Positions 34,446 to 42,407 of a stretch of 64,000 bases of DNA are shown here, piece by piece. The notes below the pieces were generated by a model. The model was not told the origin of the DNA and made no database searches. It saw only the letters and a list, made by a program, of their open reading frames with translations. Each line of letters begins with the position of its first letter. Position 1 is the first letter of the stretch. A program made the position numbers and the translations under genes. Source of the stretch: Bdellovibrio sp. 22V (GTDB lineage: Bacteria; Bdellovibrionota; Bdellovibrionia; Bdellovibrionales; Bdellovibrionaceae); assembly GCF_030169785.1 (NCBI RefSeq), contig NZ_CP125854.1, positions 1,302,001 to 1,366,000 on the forward strand. The letters are read 5' to 3'.

Positions 34446-35639
34446 CTAGTACAAGAGATATTTTTTACGTTCTTTTGCCCACGACTTTTCGTCTTTGCTT
34501 AACGCGGCGTCGAGATCTTTCGGCGTGGCTTTGGCGTTTTCAATCCAGTCTTTTAATGCTGGTCCGCCGTTAATCACGTCGAAAGCCAAACGATCACGCA
34601 CATACTCGTAAGCAAAGTCGCGATAGATCGGATACTCGGGATGCATTTCGCGGATCACTTTCAACATCAGCGCCACAAGACGGAACGGTTTGAACTGCTC
34701 ATGTTTGTAGCTTTTGCTGTCCGTGTGGAATTGAAAGCCATGGCAGAGTTTTCCGACGTGCTTGTGGAAGGTCGGTTCAAAATAACATTCACGCAACGTC
34801 ACGCCCTTATGCCATTGCGGCGCTTTTTTCTTCATGCGTTTTAAAACTTCCGCGAAGTCGATATCAGAGGCGCCGATAATTTCCAAAGCTCGTGTCGTGC
34901 CGCGCGCCTCTGACAAGGTCGTGCCTTCAATCAAAACAGTTCCTGAATACGCGCGCGCCATATTCAAGGACGCCGCATTCGGAGAAGGATTCACCCACGC
35001 CCGCTTTGTATCCCAACCATAACCAGGAGCTTTATCCGGTGAATAGCCTTTCATCTTCACAACCTGAAGATCTAAGTCCATTTTGTAGTAATCTTTGAAG
35101 TACAGAGCCAACTCTCCCACCGTAAGACCGTGGCGCATAGGAATGGGAGCCGCGCCCACAAAAGATTCCCAGCCCGGAAGCATTTTAAAACCTTCGATCG
35201 GTCGTCCCGCCGGATTCGGGCGGTCCAACACGATAACGGTTTTGCCAAGCTTCGCGCACTCTTCCATGACGTAAAGCAAAGTAGTGATGAAGGTGTAAAT
35301 ACGGCAGCCCAAGTCCTGCAAATCAAAAAGCAAGACATCAAAGTGCTCCATCATTTCTTTTGTCGGACGGCGCACTTCCCCGTAAAGACTGAAAATGGGA
35401 ATCTTCAAAACAGGATCGACGAAGTCGGGACTTTCAATCATGTTGTCTTGCTTATCCCCACGCACCCCATGCTGAGGCCCGAAAGCGCAAGAGAGTTTTA
35501 TTTTTTTAGAAAGCAGATCCAAACTGTGTTGAAGATTCTCATCGACACTCGCCGGATGACAAACGATTCCGACTCTTTTGTTTTTCAATGACTTAAGAAG
35601 TTTGGAATTCTCTAAAAAGACTTCGATACCGAGCTTCAT
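34446..35639 (-). CDS. namZ: Exo-beta-N-acetylmuramidase NamZ family (DUF1343, GH171)
   Basis: The 397-residue protein matches DUF1343, now known in Bacillus as NamZ, which removes N-acetylmuramic acid from the non-reducing end of glycan fragments. Landmarks are GIVCHPASV, AFGPQHGVRG, VLLFDLQDLGCRIYTFI, VLDRPNPAGR and a C-terminal RDFAYEYVRDRLAFDVINGG. I see no signal peptide, so it may act on imported muropeptides in the cytoplasm, which would suit a predator recycling prey wall. Gene order gives no partner apart from the convergent TonB-like gene. Confidence 0.93.
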   Translation of the reverse strand: MKLGIEVFLENSKLLKSLKNKRVGIVCHPASVDENLQHSLDLLSKKIKLSCAFGPQHGVRGDKQDNMIESPDFVDPVLKIPIFSLYGEVRRPTKEMMEHFDVLLFDLQDLGCRIYTFITTLLYVMEECAKLGKTVIVLDRPNPAGRPIEGFKMLPGWESFVGAAPIPMRHGLTVGELALYFKDYYKMDLDLQVVKMKGYSPDKAPGYGWDTKRAWVNPSPNAASLNMARAYSGTVLIEGTTLSEARGTTRALEIIGASDIDFAEVLKRMKKKAPQWHKGVTLRECYFEPTFHKHVGKLCHGFQFHTDSKSYKHEQFKPFRLVALMLKVIREMHPEYPIYRDFAYEYVRDRLAFDVINGGPALKDWIENAKATPKDLDAALSKDEKSWAKERKKYLLY

Positions 35640-35690
35640 GTTGCAACGTCCTTGTTAAAGGAAAATTGTAAACAGACCGCGAAGGCCTGT

Positions 35691-36122
35691 CTATGTCTTT
35701 GCGTTGCTATCTTTTTTAGGAATAAATCGCAGCGAAGCCGAGTTGATACAGTAACGTAGACCCGTCGGCGGAGGACCATCATCAAAGACATGGCCCAAGT
35801 GCGAATTGGATTGTTTTGCGCGAACTTCAATACGGGTCATGCCATGACCGTAATCGGGGATCTCGACAATCTCCTGCTGGGAAATAGGTTTTGTAAAACT
35901 CGGCCAACCGCTGCCCGATTCGAATTTATCTTCGCTGGAAAAAAGCGGAACCCCGGAAATAGCGTCGACATAAATTCCCGGCTCCTTATGGTTCCAATAG
36001 GCATTGTGGAAAGGACGCTCGGTGCCGCTTTCAACCATGATATGGTATTGCTCTGGAGTCAGAAGTTTTTTAAGCTCGTTCTCGTCTTCAGGTAATCCGC
36101 ATTTTAGTGTTTTCTCAGCCAT
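35691..36122 (-). CDS. msrB: Peptide-methionine (R)-S-oxide reductase, zinc-free type
   Basis: The 143-residue enzyme repairs methionine-R-sulfoxide. The catalytic Cys125 lies in [10 protein letters not shown], with SGSGWPSF at 69-76 and [11 protein letters not shown] at 107-117. The two CxxC pairs that bind zinc in most MsrB proteins are absent (positions read VDAISG and RAKQSN), so this is the zinc-free form. There is no signal peptide. It appears monocistronic, divergent from the barrel-protein gene. Confidence 0.96.
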   Translation of the reverse strand: MAEKTLKCGLPEDENELKKLLTPEQYHIMVESGTERPFHNAYWNHKEPGIYVDAISGVPLFSSEDKFESGSGWPSFTKPISQQEIVEIPDYGHGMTRIEVRAKQSNSHLGHVFDDGPPPTGLRYCINSASLRFIPKKDSNAKT

Positions 36123-36208
36123 ACTTTAGTTTTATAAGGTCTAGCTTCTTTAGTCCAGACATTGCCAGAATTGTGTCACTCGTCAAACAGCCTTGCTAAG
36201 ATGAAAGA

Positions 36209-36781
36209 ATGAAGAAATTCTCCGCATTTATCGTTTTGGCTCTTTTGGTGACTTCCGCTTCTCCTGCTCATGCGCTTTATACCGAATTAGGTCTATCTTA
36301 CGGAAGAAAAACAACAACTTTCGACGAGAACAACTCCTTTGATTCTGAATCTGTTACGGGCTCTCTGTCTTTTTATTTCCTTGAGCGTTTGGCTTTAGAG
36401 CTGAGCTACACGGACGCAAAAGGTTTGCGCAAAGAAAAAGCCAGTCCCGCTGATGCCCAACGTACGACAAAACAGAAATCGCAAATTATCGGCGCCGACC
36501 TCATTCTGACTTTTGCCGATAGAAAGTCCTTGTTTCAACCTTACATCAAAGCCGGCGGAGCTCAAATCGCGCGCTTTCAAGAAGTAAAGATCGAAGGTCA
36601 GGACACGTACACCTTAGAACCGGAAAACGCGACCGTCCCAAGTTATGGTGCCGGTTTAAAAATTCAAATGACAGAGACTCTGGGAATTAAACTGAGTTAT
36701 GACGTTTGGAAAACACCAATCGGTGACGGCATGCAAACGGATGACTCTTCGATTCGCGCCGGCATCACTTGGGTATTATAA
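36209..36781 (+). CDS. Small outer-membrane beta-barrel protein
   Basis: The 190-residue protein has a signal peptide ending near AHA (23) and alternating hydrophobic strands of an eight-strand OmpX/OmpW-like barrel: LYTELGLSYGR, SVTGSLSFYFL, LALELSYTDAKG, YIKAGGAQIA, IRAGITWVL. It ends in a hydrophobic residue, as expected for barrel assembly. The ligand is unknown. The zinc aminopeptidase gene starts 9 bases after it. Confidence 0.85.
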   Translation: MKKFSAFIVLALLVTSASPAHALYTELGLSYGRKTTTFDENNSFDSESVTGSLSFYFLERLALELSYTDAKGLRKEKASPADAQRTTKQKSQIIGADLILTFADRKSLFQPYIKAGGAQIARFQEVKIEGQDTYTLEPENATVPSYGAGLKIQMTETLGIKLSYDVWKTPIGDGMQTDDSSIRAGITWVL

Positions 36782-36790
36782 TAGGATTTC

Positions 36791-37867
36791 GTGAAATCAA
36801 TATACCACCTGCTTATTCTTTGTCTTTGCGCTTCCCTTCTGAGCGCGTGCCAGATCAGCTATCTGGTGAAGTCTGGCTATAATCAGATGAAGCTGCTCAG
36901 TCAGCGCGTGCCAATCGAAGAAGCCTTGAAAGATCCGCAGATTTCCGAAACTGATAAAAACAAACTGCGTTTAGCGCAAGAGGCGCGCAAGTTCGCGGAA
37001 AAAGATCTTCATCTTAAGCCGACAAAAAACTATTCCTCGTTCGTGCAGCTGGACCGTCCTTACGTGACTTATGTGGTGAGTGCAGCCCCGCGCTGGGAAC
37101 TGAAACATTATCAGTGGTCTTATCCGTTCGTTGGAAAAATGCCGTACAAAGGCTACTTCAACGAAAACGACGCCCGCGAAGAAGAAAAAGATCTGCAACA
37201 AAGCGAAAATCTGGACACCTACATGCGAGGTGTGTCGGCTTACAGCACGTTGGGATATTTTAATGATCCGCTTTTAAGCTCGATGCTTCGTTATGACGAT
37301 TACGATCTTGTGAATACGATTATTCACGAAACGGTTCATGCGACTCTTTACATAAAACATGCGGCGGACTTTAACGAGCGTCTCGCGACTTTTCTGGGCA
37401 ATAAGGGAGCCGAGCAGTTTTATCTTAAAAAAGAAGGTCCTGACTCGAAAACTCTTTTACAGCTCAGAAAAGAAAATGACGATGCCAAAGCTTTTTCGAA
37501 GTTTATTTCGACAGAGTTGGCCGCTCTTGAAAAATGGTACAAAGATCTTCCCGCAGACGACCGCTCTGAAGACAAACGGATGGAGCGCATCCGCCAAATT
37601 CAGGAAAAATTCACGACGGAACTTCAGCCGCATTTACAAACCGACAATCACAAAAAGTTTCCCGAGCTGAAACTCAACAACGCTCGTCTTCTGGTTTACA
37701 AAACCTATATGCAAGACCTCAGTGACTTTCAAACTCTTTATGAACTGTTGGGGTCCGATTACAGCCGCTTTATTGAAAACTGCAAAGCGCTCGAAAAAGC
37801 CCCAGATCCGACAGCCGCTTTGAAACAAATGATTGTCGACATCACCAAGCAAGCGCAACAAAAGTAG
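36791..37867 (+). CDS. Putative zinc aminopeptidase lipoprotein (PF10023 type)
   Basis: The 358-residue lipoprotein (lipobox LSAC near residue 20) contains the zinc-binding HExxH motif HETVH at 179-183 in a segment typical of the DUF2265/putative aminopeptidase family (DYDLVNTIIHETVHATLYIK). A downstream Glu (FNERLATFLGNKGAEQFY) is the likely third ligand. It should act in the periplasm or outer membrane on peptides. The start is GTG after AGGA. It is close behind the barrel gene and probably co-transcribed. Confidence 0.9.
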   Translation: MKSIYHLLILCLCASLLSACQISYLVKSGYNQMKLLSQRVPIEEALKDPQISETDKNKLRLAQEARKFAEKDLHLKPTKNYSSFVQLDRPYVTYVVSAAPRWELKHYQWSYPFVGKMPYKGYFNENDAREEEKDLQQSENLDTYMRGVSAYSTLGYFNDPLLSSMLRYDDYDLVNTIIHETVHATLYIKHAADFNERLATFLGNKGAEQFYLKKEGPDSKTLLQLRKENDDAKAFSKFISTELAALEKWYKDLPADDRSEDKRMERIRQIQEKFTTELQPHLQTDNHKKFPELKLNNARLLVYKTYMQDLSDFQTLYELLGSDYSRFIENCKALEKAPDPTAALKQMIVDITKQAQQK

Positions 37868-37945
37868 TTTCGATCTTTCTGTCGAACAGCCAGTCCTGTA
37901 GACTTCCGCTTTAAAAATCATTATCCTTTTTTGCGGAGGAACATC

Positions 37946-38677
37946 ATGCTTAAGTACTTTTTTCTCATCCTGCCCTCGCTTCTTCTTACAAACTGCAGCA
38001 CCATCTCTGTCGACGAAAGCAAAGTTAAAAATCTGAACAACATCGGGATAGTTTCGGTTCTCGACGACAAAGCTACGCTGAAGTATCAAGGCACGACTGT
38101 TTTTACGAACAAAGAATATACGACGAACACAGCTTCGTGGGACGTGAATAAGGTTATGACGGAGAAAGTAAACGCAGAACTTTCCCAGCTTGGCAAAAAA
38201 ACCGTCGCTGTCCAATTAGACGCACGGAAAATTCAATCTGCGAAAGAAGATGCTTTGCGCCTGAAGAATCTTTACCTAGGAAATCGCTATCAGGTTTTGC
38301 AGCAATACGTTTTGTCCGAAGCGGAAAAGCAAGGTGCCGAACACATCCTTGTCATCCATCCGACTTTGAACGACAACTTTCCGGTACACAAAGCAGGATA
38401 CGGTTTTCTTTGCCAATCTCCGATGGGAAAAAAAGGCGATCTTGAAGGCTACACTATGATCGGCGCCGAAATGTGGAACGTGAAACAAAGAGAACTCGAA
38501 GCCCGCGTGACTATTTCCCCTGAAGACGCCGGATTTAAAACAGGAAAGACGTGCGCGGAAGCCTCTAAACTTTCCGCGGAAAAAATGGCGGCTCAGTACA
38601 AAGAACAAATGACCGCTTTGATTCAAAAAGCGGCGACTCTGATCGTGAACAGAGCCGGCTTCACACAAACTAAGTAA
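37946..38677 (+). CDS. Hypothetical lipoprotein
   Basis: I do not recognise this 243-residue protein. It has a lipoprotein signal with lipobox LTNC near residue 16, then a mixed alpha/beta body with no catalytic motif I can name. Central sequence HILVIHPTLNDNFP and GYGFLCQSP might form a binding core. The ATG is fixed by GGAGGAAC. Its stop abuts the stop of the convergent Spy-like gene with no spacer. Confidence 0.8.
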   Translation: MLKYFFLILPSLLLTNCSTISVDESKVKNLNNIGIVSVLDDKATLKYQGTTVFTNKEYTTNTASWDVNKVMTEKVNAELSQLGKKTVAVQLDARKIQSAKEDALRLKNLYLGNRYQVLQQYVLSEAEKQGAEHILVIHPTLNDNFPVHKAGYGFLCQSPMGKKGDLEGYTMIGAEMWNVKQRELEARVTISPEDAGFKTGKTCAEASKLSAEKMAAQYKEQMTALIQKAATLIVNRAGFTQTK

Positions 38678-39157
38678 TTATTTTTCTTCGATAAGCTTCG
38701 GTTGCGGCAAAGCCGTCTTGGGACTCTTTGTCGCTTCGGGATTCGCCAGCATAGTTTTGATCCGATTGGTAAGATCCTGTTTGATTTGCAGATACTGCAC
38801 CATGCGCTCCGGCCCCAAAAGAGTTTTTAACTTATCAAACTCTTCTTCATTCAAACGACCGTAACTTTGCAATGACTTGCGATACTGCGCGAGTTCATCC
38901 TCTTTCGCTTTTTTCGTTGTCGCTTTGTTCATCTTTTCCAAGGAACTTTGCAAAGAATGATTAATATCCGCTTTCTTCGAGTTCAGAGTTTGCACGATTT
39001 CCGCGAATTTCTTTTCCTCGATGGGATTGAGCTTCAGCTCATCACTCATCTTCCAAATAAGAAGTTCTTCAAGTTGATTGCGTTTTTCTGCAGCTTGAGA
39101 AAAGCCGCAGAAAGAAATTAGAAGTAGAATAGCAAGAATACAGCGCACGCGTTTCAC
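38678..39157 (-). CDS. Spy/CpxP-like helical periplasmic protein
   Basis: The 159-residue product has a signal peptide ending in SQA and a charged helical body with the look of the Spy/CpxP/heavy-metal-resistance group (KMSDELKLNPIEEKKFAEIV, later RLNEEEFDKLKTLLG). Such proteins sense or chaperone misfolded periplasmic proteins. It is the last gene of an operon with an ECF sigma factor and a membrane anti-sigma candidate, which fits a role as the periplasmic sensor. The LTxxQ repeat itself is not exact. Confidence 0.78.
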   Translation of the reverse strand: MKRVRCILAILLLISFCGFSQAAEKRNQLEELLIWKMSDELKLNPIEEKKFAEIVQTLNSKKADINHSLQSSLEKMNKATTKKAKEDELAQYRKSLQSYGRLNEEEFDKLKTLLGPERMVQYLQIKQDLTNRIKTMLANPEATKSPKTALPQPKLIEEK

Positions 39158-39171
39158 CCGAAAATGGGTGA

Positions 39172-39660
39172 CTAGCGTCCGCTCTCACCCATGATTTTAT
39201 TGAATTTAGATACAGATAAATTTTCGAATGATTCGCGAGCTACGTCCATAAAAAAGTCAGATTCGCTCTGCGTGCTGATTAAAGTCTGGGACAGGTCCTC
39301 TGGGGACAAGAGAGCCTCGCTAACAATACGCTCATGACCATCGCTCAGCAATCCTGCTCTTTGCATAGACTGGTTTACTTTTGACACCTGAGTCAGGAGA
39401 AGTGAAGCGAATACAAAAACCGACATCACACCGCCTGCCGGATAAAGCCATCCTCTCCAATGAGCGCGCAAAAGATTTCGCGGTGTCATAAGCATAGGAG
39501 CTGGTGCGATTTCAGTTTGTTCGACCTCTGCCATGATCTTGTCGTGAAGACGATCAAAGAAATCGTCATTCATCGGAAGTTCAAGATCGTCAGAGGCCTT
39601 CAGACCTTGCCGCACCTTATCCATTCGATTCATTTCATTTCTCGGGTCCATGCGATCCAT
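39172..39660 (-). CDS. Probable membrane anti-sigma factor
   Basis: The 162-residue protein has a cytoplasmic N-terminus of about 70 residues (LELPMNDDFFDRLHDKIMAE), one membrane helix at about 72-92 and a periplasmic C-terminal domain of about 70 residues. This topology, and its place directly after an ECF sigma gene, mark it as an anti-sigma factor. The zinc HxxxCxxC motif of ZAS types is absent. AGAAGGATAATC, which contains the sigma gene stop, serves as its ribosome site, so translation is coupled. Confidence 0.8.
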   Translation of the reverse strand: MDRMDPRNEMNRMDKVRQGLKASDDLELPMNDDFFDRLHDKIMAEVEQTEIAPAPMLMTPRNLLRAHWRGWLYPAGGVMSVFVFASLLLTQVSKVNQSMQRAGLLSDGHERIVSEALLSPEDLSQTLISTQSESDFFMDVARESFENLSVSKFNKIMGESGR

Positions 39661-39663
39661 TGA

Positions 39664-40284
39664 TTATCCTTCTGCTTCCGCAAATCTTTGGTTCACTTCC
39701 AAAAAGAAACCGCCTACTTCTTCCGTCCAATTCTTGAGCTCCGCTTGTTGCTCAAAGGTTTGGCGCAGTTTCATGAGAGCGTGGCGGTAATTCGCCTTCG
39801 CCGTGTCGTATGGACACTCCATGATATCAGCGATCTCGTTAAAGCTGAGGTCTTCGTAAACTCGAAGTACCAACGCTGTTTTTTGTTTAAATGGCAATTT
39901 CTCCACTTCTTTGTGAAGGATATCGGCAACCGCTGTATGCACGAGAGTGCTTTCTGCTTCTGCATCGACAGCCAACTGCACATCATCGATATCTACGGTC
40001 TCCCTTTTCCATTCCCTGATTTTATTCCTGGCAGTATTCACTGCGATTTGGAACAACCAGCTTTTGAAAGAGGCACGACCTTCAAAGGAGTTCAGCTTTT
40101 CGTAAGCTTTGATGAACGCTTCTTGCGTTACATCCTCCGCCGTATCCATGTCCTTCACAAACCTCAAACTCAGCCGTAGCACACTTCTCTGATGTCGTTT
40201 CACGAGTTCGGAAAAAGCTCTTCTGTCTCCAGACTTCACTTTTTCAACCAGTTCAAGATCCGTAACGTTTAGATCTCTCTCCAT
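39664..40284 (-). CDS. ECF-type RNA polymerase sigma factor
   Basis: The 206-residue protein has sigma region 2 at about 18-85 (FSELVKRHQRSVLRLSLRF, DVTQEAFIKAYEKL, SWLFQIAVNTARN) and region 4 at about 125-180 (LPFKQKTALVLRVYEDLSFNEIADIM). Regions 1 and 3 are missing, as in extracytoplasmic-function sigma factors of RpoE type. With the following membrane protein and the Spy-like protein it forms a three-gene envelope stress unit. A promoter match typical of ECF self-regulation was not convincing. Confidence 0.95.
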   Translation of the reverse strand: MERDLNVTDLELVEKVKSGDRRAFSELVKRHQRSVLRLSLRFVKDMDTAEDVTQEAFIKAYEKLNSFEGRASFKSWLFQIAVNTARNKIREWKRETVDIDDVQLAVDAEAESTLVHTAVADILHKEVEKLPFKQKTALVLRVYEDLSFNEIADIMECPYDTAKANYRHALMKLRQTFEQQAELKNWTEEVGGFFLEVNQRFAEAEG

Positions 40285-40610
40285 AATATGACTCGCTTCT
40301 GTCTAAATTCGGTTAACGTTCTGAATTTTTTTCCCAGAAGAGCCATTCTGCCCCCCTCAGCCCCCGGTAAATTCGCCCCCAAACCCGCGGTGCCTACATG
40401 CTTTCATTAGTGCAACGATGATGCCGGGATCTCGAGAGTCAAAATGGCTCTAAATATATGATATTTCTTAGGAATTACGCATTTTGTTATAACACGTATT
40501 AGCAAAACTTATGGGCCCGGGCGAAGGTCCAGGGGGGTATTTGTATAAAAAGATTTCCACTCCGGAGGCGGCCCATTTTGTCTATATATAGACTCTGCTA
40601 AAACCTCGGC
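40285..40610. promoter_or_regulatory. 326-base divergent intergenic region between the sigma operon and the C39-like gene
   Basis: No coding sequence was found. It holds an AT-rich stretch at about 40445-40510, GC-rich tracts at 40345-40385 and 40512-40540, and a perfect 14-base palindrome GTCTATATATAGAC at 40580-40593. The palindrome lies 17 bases before the C39-like ATG and could include its -10 element. The C39-like gene has no ribosome site, so it may have a very short leader. Confidence 0.4.
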
Positions 40611-41387
40611 ATGACAAAAATTTTGATTCTAATTCTTGCCTCACTCTTGATGACCACCGCGACCCTCGCCCGCACCTTGCCGGCAGAGGCGCAGCTGCCC
40701 TCCTTGATGCTCGATCAGAAAGATGCGTTGTTTTACGAAGAAGGCGTGATCCCGGCGGGCTCGGAAAGTTCTTTGTGTGGGCCGACGACAGCAGTGAACT
40801 GGCTTCAGCTTGAATCTTTGCAGCAGACTTACGATAAAACGCAACTCGTCGATCTGATTAAAGAGATCGGATCTGTTTTGCGCGGCAAACACATTGAGAT
40901 CAATCGCGGATTGATTGAACCCGATTTGCTTGCTTTTCTTCAGCTGCTTTATAAAAAACTGAATATCAAAAAAGAATTCGTCGTGAAGGGTCGCTACCAC
41001 AAAGACGTGCCCCTTTCCGAAGAAGAGCTCTGGAATGACCGTGTGCAAATTCTGCTTTTGAATTACACCGAGATTCGCTCCATGTCAGAAGGTCCGCACG
41101 GCCGAGGGCGCCCTCCCGGAAGAAACATTCCTTTGCCTGATGATTTGATTCCGCAAGGGCCTTTGGTTCGCGGCAATCACTTCGTTTTGAAAGTTTATGC
41201 GGATCGCGAGCAAGGTGTGCTCGGTTTGATCGATCCCGAAACGCCGGGACAATATACATTACTCAAAGTCGGAACAAGCGAAGGTTCTGTAACGACTGTT
41301 CGTCCCTATTCGCGCCGGGATTTTCCAAGATTTGCTTTTGGAATTCCTTTGCGTTGGTCGATTCTCAGTATCATCGAAGAAAAATAG
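40611..41387 (+). CDS. Secreted C39-like cysteine peptidase
   Basis: The 258-residue protein has a signal peptide (about 1-20) and the catalytic order of papain-like C39 peptidases: Cys56 in SSLCGPTTAVNWL, His190 in RGNHFVLKVYA and Asp208 in LGLIDPET. It should be exported and could cut peptide bonds in the periplasm or in prey. No ABC transporter is fused or adjacent, so it is not a bacteriocin-leader peptidase. The gene lacks a Shine-Dalgarno. It is divergent from the envelope-stress sigma operon, which may control it. Confidence 0.8.
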   Translation: MTKILILILASLLMTTATLARTLPAEAQLPSLMLDQKDALFYEEGVIPAGSESSLCGPTTAVNWLQLESLQQTYDKTQLVDLIKEIGSVLRGKHIEINRGLIEPDLLAFLQLLYKKLNIKKEFVVKGRYHKDVPLSEEELWNDRVQILLLNYTEIRSMSEGPHGRGRPPGRNIPLPDDLIPQGPLVRGNHFVLKVYADREQGVLGLIDPETPGQYTLLKVGTSEGSVTTVRPYSRRDFPRFAFGIPLRWSILSIIEEK

Positions 41388-41406
41388 GCTTCTTGCGGAA
41401 GCCTAT
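41384..41406. terminator. Bidirectional hairpin between C39-like gene and dgcB
   Basis: ATAGGCTTC/GAAGCCTAT forms a 9-base stem with a 5-base loop and includes the stop codon of the C39-like gene; T-rich sequence follows at 41406. Confidence 0.75.
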
Positions 41407-41434
41407 TTACTAAGTCTGAATTTTTAAACGGAAG

Positions 41435-42370
41435 TTACGGAGCGATTGTTACGCGATTTCTTCCGCCTTGCTTTGATTGATACAAAGCTTTGTCGGCGCG
41501 ATCGTAAATCTGTGTCCACTCGGTTTCGTTCGGCAGCTTCGTCGCGACACCCACAGAAATCGTAACGGGGATTTTCTTCCCTTCAAATACGAACTCGTGC
41601 GCCTCGATTGTTTGACGAATACGTTCACCGACTTCACCCGCCGTTTTTGATGGAGAACCGGAAAGAAGCAGAACGAACTCTTCCCCACCATAACGGGCAA
41701 AGAAGTCATTCGACCGAATCAGTTTTGTGATCACGATACGGCAAAGTTCTTTAAGAACGTAGTCACCGCCCGGATGGCCGATGCTGTCGTTGATTTTTTT
41801 GAAATGGTCGATATCGAATGTCACAAGGCTCAGTGGCTCTGCCAATACTTCGGCGCGCTTCATCGCCTCCGGGCCTTTTTCGAGCAATGCACCTTTGGAG
41901 TGAGCTCCCGTCAAAGCGTCTTTTTGCGCACGCTCGTACATCGCTGCATTCGTCATCGCCTCGATACTTCCTTTTTCCAGGAATTTGAAGATGACGTTGC
42001 CGGTTTTGATTTGATCATTGTTTTTCAAAAGGCACGATGCCAATGGAGGAATTACTTGGCCGTTCACGATCGTTTTGTTCGTAGACCCTAAATCGATCAC
42101 GGAGACTTCGCTTCCGTTGACGGCGAATTTCGCATGCGAACGGCTCAAACTTTTATCGTCGATGTAAACTTGGCTTTCTACAGAACGGCCGATCACGATG
42201 TCACTTGCCGTAATAGGATATTGCTTTCCGACGTAACCAGGGGGACCAATCAACACAACAATCGCCGGCGGCACTTCATCCGCTTCCTTCAAACGACCGC
42301 GAAACGTGTCGCTGGCAACAATACTGGTTTTCTCTAAGTTGTCATTGGAGTTGTCATCGTTGTGAGCCAT
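41435..42370 (-). CDS. dgcB: FHA-GGDEF diguanylate cyclase, DgcB-like
   Basis: The 311-residue enzyme makes c-di-GMP. An FHA phosphothreonine-binding domain spans about 37-130 (VIGRS, SLSRSHAKF, DLGSTNKTIVNG). The GGDEF domain follows with the active motif GGEEF at 228-232 and an intact inhibitory site RSND at 219-222. The N-terminal tail has LEKTSIVASD with Thr15. This matches the architecture of Bdellovibrio DgcB, which is required for prey invasion and whose FHA domain is reported to bind a phosphorylated threonine in its own tail. It is the last gene of an operon starting with a coiled-coil protein. Confidence 0.95.
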   Translation of the reverse strand: MAHNDDNSNDNLEKTSIVASDTFRGRLKEADEVPPAIVVLIGPPGYVGKQYPITASDIVIGRSVESQVYIDDKSLSRSHAKFAVNGSEVSVIDLGSTNKTIVNGQVIPPLASCLLKNNDQIKTGNVIFKFLEKGSIEAMTNAAMYERAQKDALTGAHSKGALLEKGPEAMKRAEVLAEPLSLVTFDIDHFKKINDSIGHPGGDYVLKELCRIVITKLIRSNDFFARYGGEEFVLLLSGSPSKTAGEVGERIRQTIEAHEFVFEGKKIPVTISVGVATKLPNETEWTQIYDRADKALYQSKQGGRNRVTIAP

Positions 42371-42407
42371 AAGGAGAAGTATAGAACCCCTCCCCGTCGA
42401 ATGACAA

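Noticed and set aside
40450-40520. ECF-type promoter before the sigma operon
   Set aside because: GAACGTT near the start lacks a proper -10 partner at the usual spacing, so it is not reported as a promoter.
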